DNA from: G963663365 sp963663365
GTDB taxonomy: Bacteria > Hinthialibacterota > Hinthialibacteria > Hinthialibacterales > G963663365
Length of the DNA stretch: 64,000 bases
Assembly (NCBI GenBank): GCA_963663365.2
Contig: CAXXIH010000008.1
Coordinates: 620,001-684,000, forward strand
Reading direction: 5' to 3'
In this document: positions 58,007-64,000 of the stretch, one piece after another
Numbering within the stretch: the stretch's first letter is position 1
Layout of the letters: each line of letters begins with the position of its first letter
The notes under the pieces: model-generated
Database searches by the model: none
Told to the model about the DNA's origin: nothing
The model's input: the letters and a program-made list of their open reading frames with translations, nothing else
Position numbers and translations under genes: made by a program

Positions 58007-58888
58007 ATGAAAAACAAAAGGTTTTTTATCACGTTGCCGTCTATCGTTATTGCGCTCCTTATTGGTTCCATCTCGTTTTCAAAAGAGACGTTCGAGCCGG
58101 ACGTCAATTCAAAAGCAAGCCCTAAAGAGTTACGCGTTGAGCTTCCGGGTCTGCCCGAGGATGCGGTTCAGTTGGACATGGTGCTGATTCCGGCGGGTAT
58201 GCTCTACCCGGGTGATGAACTCGCCGCCGCCGTCGGTTCGGAAAACAAAGCCATCCCGATTCAGGAACCGTTCTATATCGGCAAATACGAAGTCACCCAA
58301 GCCCAGTGGAGAACGCTTCTGCCGTGGCGGCCCGATGCGTTCTATGGAATCCACAACGATATCCCCGTCTATTTCGTAAGTTGGGAGGACTGCCAGGACT
58401 ATATCAACCGGTTAAATCAACTCGGCTTGGGCCGTTTTCGGCTCCCTACCGAAGTTGAATGGGAATACGCCTGCCGGGCGGGCACAAAAACCCGTTTCTG
58501 GTTCGGCGAGGGGCTGGAATGCGAAAAAACCGATCCGCAGTTCTACACAACCGAAACCAACGGCCGGAGGTTCTGCCGGGAACTCGATCCCTATATGTGG
58601 TGGGATGGAAACGACTGGTCCTACACCGCCAAAAAGGCCGGTGTCAAACGTCCCAACCCATGGGGACTTTACGATATGCACGGCAATGTTTGGGAATGGT
58701 GCCAGGACCTCTATTACGATGCAGCCCAATCGGGAAACGGCTCCGAGCCGGCTCGTAATGAACTGAATTTGCGGGGTGGCGGATGGGGGAACGCCGCTTC
58801 TCAATGCGCATCCGGCGCAAGAGGGAACGGAAAACCAAATTACCGTCACGGCGCGGTCGGGTTCCGTCTGGTCCGTGAATGTCAATAG
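58007..58888 (+). CDS. Exported SUMF1/FGE-fold protein, probably non-catalytic
   Basis: The ATG at 58007 follows a seven-G run that may act as ribosome site. Residues 1-26 form a signal peptide or membrane anchor (MKNKRFFITLP...). The rest is the formylglycine-generating enzyme fold: MVLIPAG, YIGKYEVTQAQWR, RLPTEVEWEYACRAG, GLYDMHGNVWEWCQD, LRGGGWGN and GFRLVREC. Where true FGE enzymes have two cysteines five residues apart after RGGSW, this protein has Asn at the first position and Cys only at the second (SQCASGA). A copper-dependent sulfatase-activating role is therefore doubtful. Binding or non-heme functions, as in other SUMF1-domain proteins, are more likely. Confidence 0.85.
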   Translation: MKNKRFFITLPSIVIALLIGSISFSKETFEPDVNSKASPKELRVELPGLPEDAVQLDMVLIPAGMLYPGDELAAAVGSENKAIPIQEPFYIGKYEVTQAQWRTLLPWRPDAFYGIHNDIPVYFVSWEDCQDYINRLNQLGLGRFRLPTEVEWEYACRAGTKTRFWFGEGLECEKTDPQFYTTETNGRRFCRELDPYMWWDGNDWSYTAKKAGVKRPNPWGLYDMHGNVWEWCQDLYYDAAQSGNGSEPARNELNLRGGGWGNAASQCASGARGNGKPNYRHGAVGFRLVRECQ

Positions 58889-58948
58889 ATTTTGAGTATT
58901 TCAAAAAAAATAATTCCGTTTAGCCACGCATGTATTCACCCCCCTATG

Positions 58949-59020
58949 ATCCCCCCGTAAACGGGGGGATGTCCTTGTCACAAGCCTAGAGACTACTCCC
59001 TCCCCTGTTTACGGGGAGGG
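58949..59020. repeat. Pair of REP-like G/C palindromes
   Basis: Two strong hairpins lie between convergent genes. The first (58949-58970) is AT-CCCCCC, loop GTAAAC, GGGGGG-AT. The second (58998-59020) is CCCTCCCC, loop TGTTTAC, GGGGAGGG, followed by TTGGGGTGGGG. The loops are reverse complements of each other (GTAAAC and GTTTAC), so the two units look like inverted copies of one element. They could stop transcription from both sides or be a dispersed genomic repeat. Confidence 0.65.
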
Positions 59021-59062
59021 TTGGGGTGGGGTTCAAAAAGGAAAAGACTTTTTAAAAATATT

Positions 59063-60151
59063 CTAATCCCCAATCCGTAACGGCGGCAGTTGGAACATTT
59101 CGCGATAGGCCTCGATAACCGCCAAGTAATTCTCGATGGGTACGCTTTCGGTAATCGCATTGCTGGCGGTTAAGATATGTCCCCCTTTCCCCATACCGGC
59201 CATAAGGCAATCACGGGTGTGTTGTTTAACTTCTTCTACAGAGAAAAAACTGAGGACATTGCCGCAATCGAGATTACCATACAACGTTATCTTATCCCCA
59301 TAAGATTCTTTAAGCCGTGCCATATCCATTCCGGCATACATGTCGATTTCGATATAGCCATCGACCTCGCAGCCGGTTAAGAAATCATCGATCACCGGCC
59401 ACAGGTTGCCGTCACTGGCATTTACAGCCCAGCCGCCCGCCTCATGAATCCGCCGTGAGACAGTGCGAACTTCAGGGACGATGAATTCCCGGTAAACCTC
59501 CGGCGAAATCAGCAGCGCATGACCGGCAAAATCCCCTCCGACACCGATCTGTTGTACACCCAACTCCAGGTACGCCTCGACATTAGCCAACGCACGTTTC
59601 GTAGCCAGGGTAAAATGTTCGCGCGCAGTTTCCGGATCTAGCAATAACGTTTGCAGGAGATCGATATCGTTCCAAACACCGTGCGCATAGGCGGGTGCAA
59701 GAATAGGCAAGTCAATGCCGCGGCGCTCCATCTCCTCCTGAAGATAGCGGTACACAAGCAGCTGAGCTTCGGGTGGTTGGATTCTTCCGGCCGCTGTACG
59801 TTCATTTCTGTGTTTCACATAGTCAACCGGATCGGGGGAAGGCGCTTTTGTGTGCGTCAATAAACCGGGATTCCACTCATGCGGCAAAGGATTGGGAACC
59901 ACATAAAGCATGTCGTGTCCCAAAAGTTCGGCCAGGTCCAGACGGTCAACCGCAATTTGCCGTACCGCGCTTTGCCAGCCCAGTTCCCGCATCAGCCCGG
60001 CCCAGTTGCCGGGATCATCTGCATAGCATCTGCCCAACAACCGGTCGGCGATGGGCGAATACAAAACATATTCAAATATCGGCGTCCGGTCCGGCTCCTG
60101 ATGTTTTAATGCGGCTTCAACACGTTCGCGCGAGGTCATGGCATGGACCAT
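59063..60151 (-). CDS. HemE/MtaA-like (uroporphyrinogen decarboxylase superfamily) protein
   Basis: The 362-residue protein starts with MTSRERVEAALKHQEPDRTP at residue 5, the normal opening of UroD-superfamily methyltransferases such as MtaA and MtbA. GVGGDFAGH, WAVNASDGNLWPVIDDF and LYGNLDCGNVL are in the expected order. In relatives the domain transfers methyl groups to corrinoid or coenzyme M acceptors. The zinc-ligand pattern of a specific subfamily is not clear, so the substrate is left open. No corrinoid protein or methyltransferase partner is adjacent. The gene is on the - strand, downstream of the beta-helix gene, from which it is separated by a terminator. Confidence 0.8.
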   Translation of the reverse strand: MVHAMTSRERVEAALKHQEPDRTPIFEYVLYSPIADRLLGRCYADDPGNWAGLMRELGWQSAVRQIAVDRLDLAELLGHDMLYVVPNPLPHEWNPGLLTHTKAPSPDPVDYVKHRNERTAAGRIQPPEAQLLVYRYLQEEMERRGIDLPILAPAYAHGVWNDIDLLQTLLLDPETAREHFTLATKRALANVEAYLELGVQQIGVGGDFAGHALLISPEVYREFIVPEVRTVSRRIHEAGGWAVNASDGNLWPVIDDFLTGCEVDGYIEIDMYAGMDMARLKESYGDKITLYGNLDCGNVLSFFSVEEVKQHTRDCLMAGMGKGGHILTASNAITESVPIENYLAVIEAYREMFQLPPLRIGD

Positions 60152-60263
60152 TCAATTCTCAGACAACAAATTGCCTAACCAAACACGTTCTCAATTCCCG
60201 GAAGTCCAACACAAAACAGCCGGGCTTCGGAACGACCATAATGCCCTGATGATACAATACAAA

Positions 60264-60310
60264 GGGGCGCATGCAATCCCCTAAAACCGTGGATCTGTAG
60301 CATGCGCCCC
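60264..60310 (-). terminator. Intrinsic-type terminator of the beta-helix gene
   Basis: A perfect 11-bp stem, GGGGCGCATGC (60264-60274) and GCATGCGCCCC (60300-60310), encloses 25 bases. On the - strand it is followed by TTTGTATTGTAT. It lies 44 bases past the stop of the beta-helix gene and before the start of the MtaA-like gene. Confidence 0.7.
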
Positions 60311-60353
60311 ATTTAATGACAGACTATTCATTAAACCAAGAACAAACCAAGCA

Positions 60354-61796
60354 TCAATGTAAAAAATACTCCAAGACGGAAGAGATATGACCTTGCGATC
60401 CAAGGGCCTGGCCGCTTGCACCCGCTGTGGCCAACGTATAGTTCGCGTATTGGAAGTTCGATGGTTCTCCGCAATTATCCGCGAGCACATATTCGGGATC
60501 CTCATCATGCAGAACCGCCGTCTCAACAACCGAAACGCCTTCTAAGGCAAATATCGGCTCCGATGATTGGATCAACGAATGATCCAAGGAGAGTACTGTA
60601 CCTGATCCGTCTCCGGGAGGAACAACCAAAATATCGATACCGATACCCCCGGCGACAAGAATGCTATTTGTGATAGAAAGGTTATGATCGTATGCGCTGT
60701 ACGTATCGTCTTCTCCAAACCGAATTGCGGTTCCCGCCGGTTCATACAAATCGCACTGATTAATCGTGATTGATGAAACCGATTCTGTTTCGGATTCCCA
60801 AGGCCTTAAATCCAAGCCAACTCCACTGTACGAATTGGCAAAAATGGAATTTGTAACTGTAATGTTGTAATCCTTGGCTTGAAGACCGTAGAAATTATTA
60901 CAGGAAAAAATATCCGTAAGTGTCGCGGTGATAAATGCCCCGCCTTTTGCCGGATCCGGATCCGTGACAATCGCCGCCCCATCGCAATCCACGATCTTGA
61001 CATTTTCGATCAGCGAATTGCCGCCTTCCAGGGAGATGCCATCACCGATGCAATCCCGAATCAGGCAATCGCGGACCGTGAGATTCTCGACATATTCATC
61101 GCGGATAGCATCATCGTCGATCTCATAGAATTCAGTGTCTTCGATAAGTGTTGTGGCAATAGGATCGGATGGGCCGCCCAGCGTAGGATTCCAATCAGTC
61201 ACCGCCACACCGATTTGACAACCGTGAATCGTGCAGCCACGAACCGTGAGTGAATCATTCGAAGCGATCCCCGCAATCGAAAGATTGCTGGCTGCAATCG
61301 CGGCAAGTACAGGCCCGGATAAATCACAATCAATCACTTCCAATCCGCTGGCTTCAGTTGCGACGACAATATTGAATTCAAATGGATTGTGCCCCCCGGG
61401 TGTATTTTGAATGGTAAGTCCTTCCAAACGCACATTCGGAGCGGAGACATAAAGACCATAATCATCGGGCGTCGAAGGCGGTGCGCCCAAAAGAGGAAAA
61501 ACAGCGGCCCACGCTCCCCGGGCCGCTGTGGTATTGGTGGCCACAATGACCGGTGTCTGCCCCTGGGCCGCGCGGAGGGTTAATGTCTTCGTGATTGTAA
61601 CATCTTCGTTGTAGGTCGAACTGTCCTGAATCTCAACAATGTCCCCACTTGCTGCCAACGCAAGAGCGGCTTGGATCGATGTGGCATTTGCCGAGCCATC
61701 TTTTTTAACTGCAATGGTCGCGCCGAAACTCGGTACGGCCAAAGCCGCAAATAAAAATAGAGCGATAACATTTCTAAAAATTGAAATAAGTGACAT
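60354..61796 (-). CDS. Secreted right-handed beta-helix protein
   Basis: The ATG at 61796 gives a signal peptide (MSLISIFRNVIALFLFAALA, then VPSFGA) and AAGGGA about 10 bases upstream is a ribosome site. The mature 455 or so residues begin with IAVKKDGSANATSIQAALALA, the usual start of parallel beta-helix proteins. Repeating strands with LEGLTIQNT, LTVRGCTIHGC and LTVRDCLIRDC follow; Asn and Cys stack positions are visible. No catalytic residues typical of pectate lyases or rhamnogalacturonases can be picked out. A surface or extracellular carbohydrate-binding role is possible. An inverted repeat around its -10 region is noted below. Confidence 0.8.
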   Translation of the reverse strand: MSLISIFRNVIALFLFAALAVPSFGATIAVKKDGSANATSIQAALALAASGDIVEIQDSSTYNEDVTITKTLTLRAAQGQTPVIVATNTTAARGAWAAVFPLLGAPPSTPDDYGLYVSAPNVRLEGLTIQNTPGGHNPFEFNIVVATEASGLEVIDCDLSGPVLAAIAASNLSIAGIASNDSLTVRGCTIHGCQIGVAVTDWNPTLGGPSDPIATTLIEDTEFYEIDDDAIRDEYVENLTVRDCLIRDCIGDGISLEGGNSLIENVKIVDCDGAAIVTDPDPAKGGAFITATLTDIFSCNNFYGLQAKDYNITVTNSIFANSYSGVGLDLRPWESETESVSSITINQCDLYEPAGTAIRFGEDDTYSAYDHNLSITNSILVAGGIGIDILVVPPGDGSGTVLSLDHSLIQSSEPIFALEGVSVVETAVLHDEDPEYVLADNCGEPSNFQYANYTLATAGASGQALGSQGHISSVLEYFLH

Positions 61797-62127
61797 GCCA
61801 TTTTCCCTTCTTCTACGTTTGCTGCACCTCATTCCGGTCCGTACCGAATGAGGTAGTATTATAGCATGTTTTTTTGTTAAAAATGCTATGTCTTAAAATC
61901 CCCGCAAACATTAATTCATAATTAATTTTCGCCAGGAAATGTGTCCTTTACAAATCAAAATTGTCCATCCCTATTGATTTGCATCGTTCTTTTTGCCCTG
62001 CACCAAAAGTCTTTTGTGGGGAGCACTTTTAGGGACGATTGCCAACCGGACAATACAAGCAGGTAAATAGGTCACTCTTACTATAACGATGTGGCACGGA
62101 AGCACGATCCGATGCGAATTTGAGTTT
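61797..62127. other. Intergenic region upstream of the beta-helix gene
   Basis: AT-rich DNA with the candidate control site annotated at 61830-61889. Another short palindrome, CAAAAG-T-CTTTTG, lies near 62003. No open frame has family features. The region lies downstream of the exchanger gene, whose stop is at 62128. Confidence 0.5.
61830..61889 (-). promoter_or_regulatory. Candidate promoter and dyads of the beta-helix gene
   Basis: On the - strand a consensus TATAAT lies at 61863-61858 without a clear -35. A 7-bp inverted repeat, ATAGCAT (61861-61867) and ATGCTAT (61883-61889), overlaps it and could be an operator. A second dyad, CATTC-C-GGT (61830-61838) and ACCGAATG (61843-61850), lies in the leader. 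Confidence 0.4.
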
Positions 62128-63219
62128 TCACAGTTCCCTCCACTCTCCTTTATAAAAAGCCCTTGCGGCCGACACGATAAGCGTCAATGCCGTGAGCGGC
62201 AGAACGAACATGGTCATAGCTTGGCTGAATATCCTCAGGGAAGAATGCCCGCCAGCCGCTACTATCAAGAATGTGAGATACAAGAAATAATATCCAAAAA
62301 ACAGCGCGCCCTCCCAGCGGGAGATACGGTGGCCCGTAAAGAAAATCGGCAAACAGGCAACCGCCACGGCGATCATCACCGGGATGTCAAAATCAAAAGC
62401 GGTTTTGGATACCGGAATACCCGAAGGCGCAACGACAGCACTCAATCCCAAAACAGCCAGGATATTAAAAAGATTACTGCCTACGACATTGCCAACAGCA
62501 ATATCTGTCTCCCCGCGCAGGCCCGCCACGATAGAAGTCGCCAGTTCGGGCAAAGAAGTCCCCATCGCCACAATGGTTAAGCCGATAATCAGCTCACTGA
62601 CTTGAAGCAGCCGGGCAATGGCAACCGATCCCGTTACCAGCAGGTGCGAACCAAAGATCAAAAGCCCCAAGCCGATAACCACCAATCCCGCTTGGGCCGT
62701 AATGGATTTCTTCCCGGTATTTTCAATCCGCTCACTGGATTCTTGCGCTTCTGTCTTTTGCTGCACTCCTGCATGACGGCTTGTCCGGATTGTCCATCCC
62801 GTATAAACGATGACGCCCCCGAATAAGACCAAGCCTTCCAATCTTCCGATAACCAAATTTCCGCTCATCCAATAGAGCAAAAAAGACGCAACCACAACCA
62901 AAGGTACATCAAGCCGCACAACACGTTGCGATACAACCAGCGGCGCGATTAAGGCACATAACCCCAAGATCGCGAGAACATTAAAGATGTTACTACCAAC
63001 AACATTGCCTACGGCGATATCAGCCTGCCCTCTGAAAGCCGACAAAATGCTGACCGTGGCCTCCGGCGCACTGGTCCCGAAGGCAACGACAGTCAGCCCG
63101 ATCACAAGCGGTGAAATTCCCAACATCGCCGCGATGCGGGAAGCGCCCCGCACCAAACATTCCGCACCGATTGTCAGCGCGGTCAGCCCGAACAAGATCA
63201 AGACAGCATTCAATACCAT
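62128..63219 (-). CDS. Cation/calcium exchanger (CaCA family, YrbG-like)
   Basis: The ATG at 63219 follows GGGGTGA by a short space; an in-frame GTG at 63228 is an alternative. The 363-residue membrane protein has about ten hydrophobic helices in two halves. Each half carries the alpha-repeat: VAFGTSAPE with GNVVGSNIFN in the first, and VAMGTSLPE with GNVVGSNLFN in the second. This duplicated pattern is diagnostic for Na+/Ca2+-type antiporters. The central cytoplasmic loop (about residues 150-175) is charged. It exchanges Ca2+, or possibly another cation, for Na+ or H+ across the inner membrane. The gene is divergent from the FG-GAP gene and appears to stand alone. Confidence 0.9.
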   Translation of the reverse strand: MVLNAVLILFGLTALTIGAECLVRGASRIAAMLGISPLVIGLTVVAFGTSAPEATVSILSAFRGQADIAVGNVVGSNIFNVLAILGLCALIAPLVVSQRVVRLDVPLVVVASFLLYWMSGNLVIGRLEGLVLFGGVIVYTGWTIRTSRHAGVQQKTEAQESSERIENTGKKSITAQAGLVVIGLGLLIFGSHLLVTGSVAIARLLQVSELIIGLTIVAMGTSLPELATSIVAGLRGETDIAVGNVVGSNLFNILAVLGLSAVVAPSGIPVSKTAFDFDIPVMIAVAVACLPIFFTGHRISRWEGALFFGYYFLYLTFLIVAAGGHSSLRIFSQAMTMFVLPLTALTLIVSAARAFYKGEWREL

Positions 63220-63292
63220 CACAGTCACCCCAAATCCAAAACCTTTCGTCCCAAAATTGCCATGATGACCGGCCTTCTTCTTACTATTGTAC

Positions 63293-63298
63293 TATAAT
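63293..63298 (+). promoter_or_regulatory. Candidate -10 element for the FG-GAP gene
   Basis: TATAAT at 63293-63298 lies about 64 bases before the ATG at 63362 in the divergent spacer. No good -35 hexamer precedes it. Confidence 0.3.
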
Positions 63299-63361
63299 AG
63301 GACGTGGTACGGCCCGCCCGGTTGAATAGTGTCAGCCGAAAAAGCGGCAAGGAGGTCAAGC

Positions 63362-64000
63362 ATGTTGAAACGTCTTCCTCTGTCATTTGGTGTTCTGTTG
63401 GTAATTTACGCCGATGCAAGTCTGCAGGCGTCTTCGCGTTTCCCGAACACACCCATTCCGGCACCCCCGCCTTACGATATGGCGTCGGCCGATTTCAATG
63501 GGGATGGTTTCTGCGACTTGATAACCGTCTCAGTAGGGCCGTCCGGAATCTACTACGACCGTATCCTTCAAGTCCTGCTGAATGACGGTGCGGGAGGCGT
63601 CTCCGAAACTAAAGCCGTACGTAAAGCGGGCGTATGGGACGAACTCGCTACGGCCGAACTGGATGGCGATACCGAGCCGGAAGTCTTGGTCGCTTGGAAT
63701 AGCAGCATCTACCTCCTTGATTTCGACGGAACCGATACATCGATTCCCGGCTTGCCATTGTATACCTTCACTCGCCCGCTTTCAGGCTCCGGCGGTTCAG
63801 CTGAAGTCACAGGCATAGACGCTATCGACCTGGATAAAGACGGTATCACCGAAACGCTTGCCATCACCGCAAACTATGCGGAACCCATAGATGGTGTATA
63901 CCATCGCCTGAGCACGATTGTCGTATTGCAGTTGAGCGGGGAAAGTTGGAAACCATTCAAAGAAATTAAGCGGTTCGATCTGGATTCGCCTGTCGAAATC
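63362..64000 (+). CDS. FG-GAP/VCBS-like repeat protein (3' end outside window)
   Basis: The ATG at 63362 is preceded by a near-perfect AAGGAGGT about 6 bases upstream. The frame stays open to the last base. After MLKRLPLSFGVLLVIYADAS, a signal peptide, the sequence contains ADFNGDGFCDLITV, AELDGDTEPEVLVA and IDLDKDGITETLAIT. These are Asp-rich calcium-binding-type loops of FG-GAP/VCBS repeats, as in integrin-like beta-propeller proteins. It is most likely an exported protein that binds partners or polysaccharide. At least 213 residues are visible; further repeats are expected downstream. Confidence 0.8.
   Translation, partial: MLKRLPLSFGVLLVIYADASLQASSRFPNTPIPAPPPYDMASADFNGDGFCDLITVSVGPSGIYYDRILQVLLNDGAGGVSETKAVRKAGVWDELATAELDGDTEPEVLVAWNSSIYLLDFDGTDTSIPGLPLYTFTRPLSGSGGSAEVTGIDAIDLDKDGITETLAITANYAEPIDGVYHRLSTIVVLQLSGESWKPFKEIKRFDLDSPVEI

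Noticed and set aside
59773..60249. 158-residue + strand open frame over the MtaA-like gene
   Set aside because: Antisense to clear UroD-superfamily motifs.
1..64000. CRISPR arrays, tRNA and rRNA genes, insertion sequences
   Set aside because: No regularly spaced repeats, no cloverleaf-like or rRNA-like stretches and no transposase motifs were seen.

Overview
This 64 kb bacterial window has a moderate, mosaic base composition. No rRNA, tRNA, transposase, phage gene or CRISPR array is visible. The host cannot be named from the sequence alone. A single-gene type IV pseudopilin with a long structured C-terminus, a MtaA/HemE-like methyltransferase, an SUMF1-domain protein, a beta-helix protein and an FG-GAP protein are a combination common in uncultured Hydrogenedentota, Sumerlaeota and PVC-like lineages. 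That placement is an inference.

Region 1 (1-2.3 kb): the 3' part of a gene with BamE-like repeats converges on a lipoprotein gene.

Region 2 (2.6-46.4 kb): a complete lipopeptide biosynthetic cluster. A + strand set of five genes encodes a DUF697-like membrane protein, a 64-residue membrane peptide, a PvdE/SyrD-type cyclic-peptide exporter, an SPFH/prohibitin protein and a fatty acyl-AMP ligase. A type II thioesterase and an MbtH protein follow on the - strand. Divergent from these are three giant + strand genes: a PKS (ACP-KS-AT-cMT-KR-ACP), a six-module NRPS of about 7340 residues, and a two-module NRPS ending in a thioesterase. Reading adenylation codes by eye, the assembly line should make an N-acyl octapeptide: alpha-methyl-beta-hydroxy fatty acyl - Ser - Asn - Ser - D-Tyr - Ser - D-X - Ile/Val - N-methyl-Thr, probably released as a ring. 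The six-module NRPS carries a 3244-bp duplication, at 24269-27512 and 31982-35225, that looks base-identical. It ends abruptly inside an adenylation domain at the TSGSTGKPKG motif, so modules 4 and 6 share one N-terminal A half but have different specificity halves. This looks like natural A-subdomain exchange caught in the act, and it is the most striking feature of the window.

Region 3 (46.4-48.9 kb): a - strand set of a ParA-like ATPase, a second DUF697-like protein and an ATP-grasp enzyme. The DUF697-like protein is a close paralogue of the one at 2.7 kb, so the twins bracket the cluster.

Region 4 (49-54.4 kb): an orphan gene, then a tight four-gene catabolic operon encoding a D-2-hydroxyacid dehydrogenase, a class III aminotransferase, an M20 amidohydrolase and a zinc alcohol dehydrogenase. 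Region 5 (54.4-56.9 kb): an AT-rich island with two unrecognised genes, one with a nuclease-like motif arrangement. Region 6 (57.3-64 kb): a pseudopilin, an SUMF1-domain secreted protein, a MtaA-like enzyme, a secreted beta-helix protein, a cation/calcium exchanger and the start of an FG-GAP repeat protein cut by the window end.
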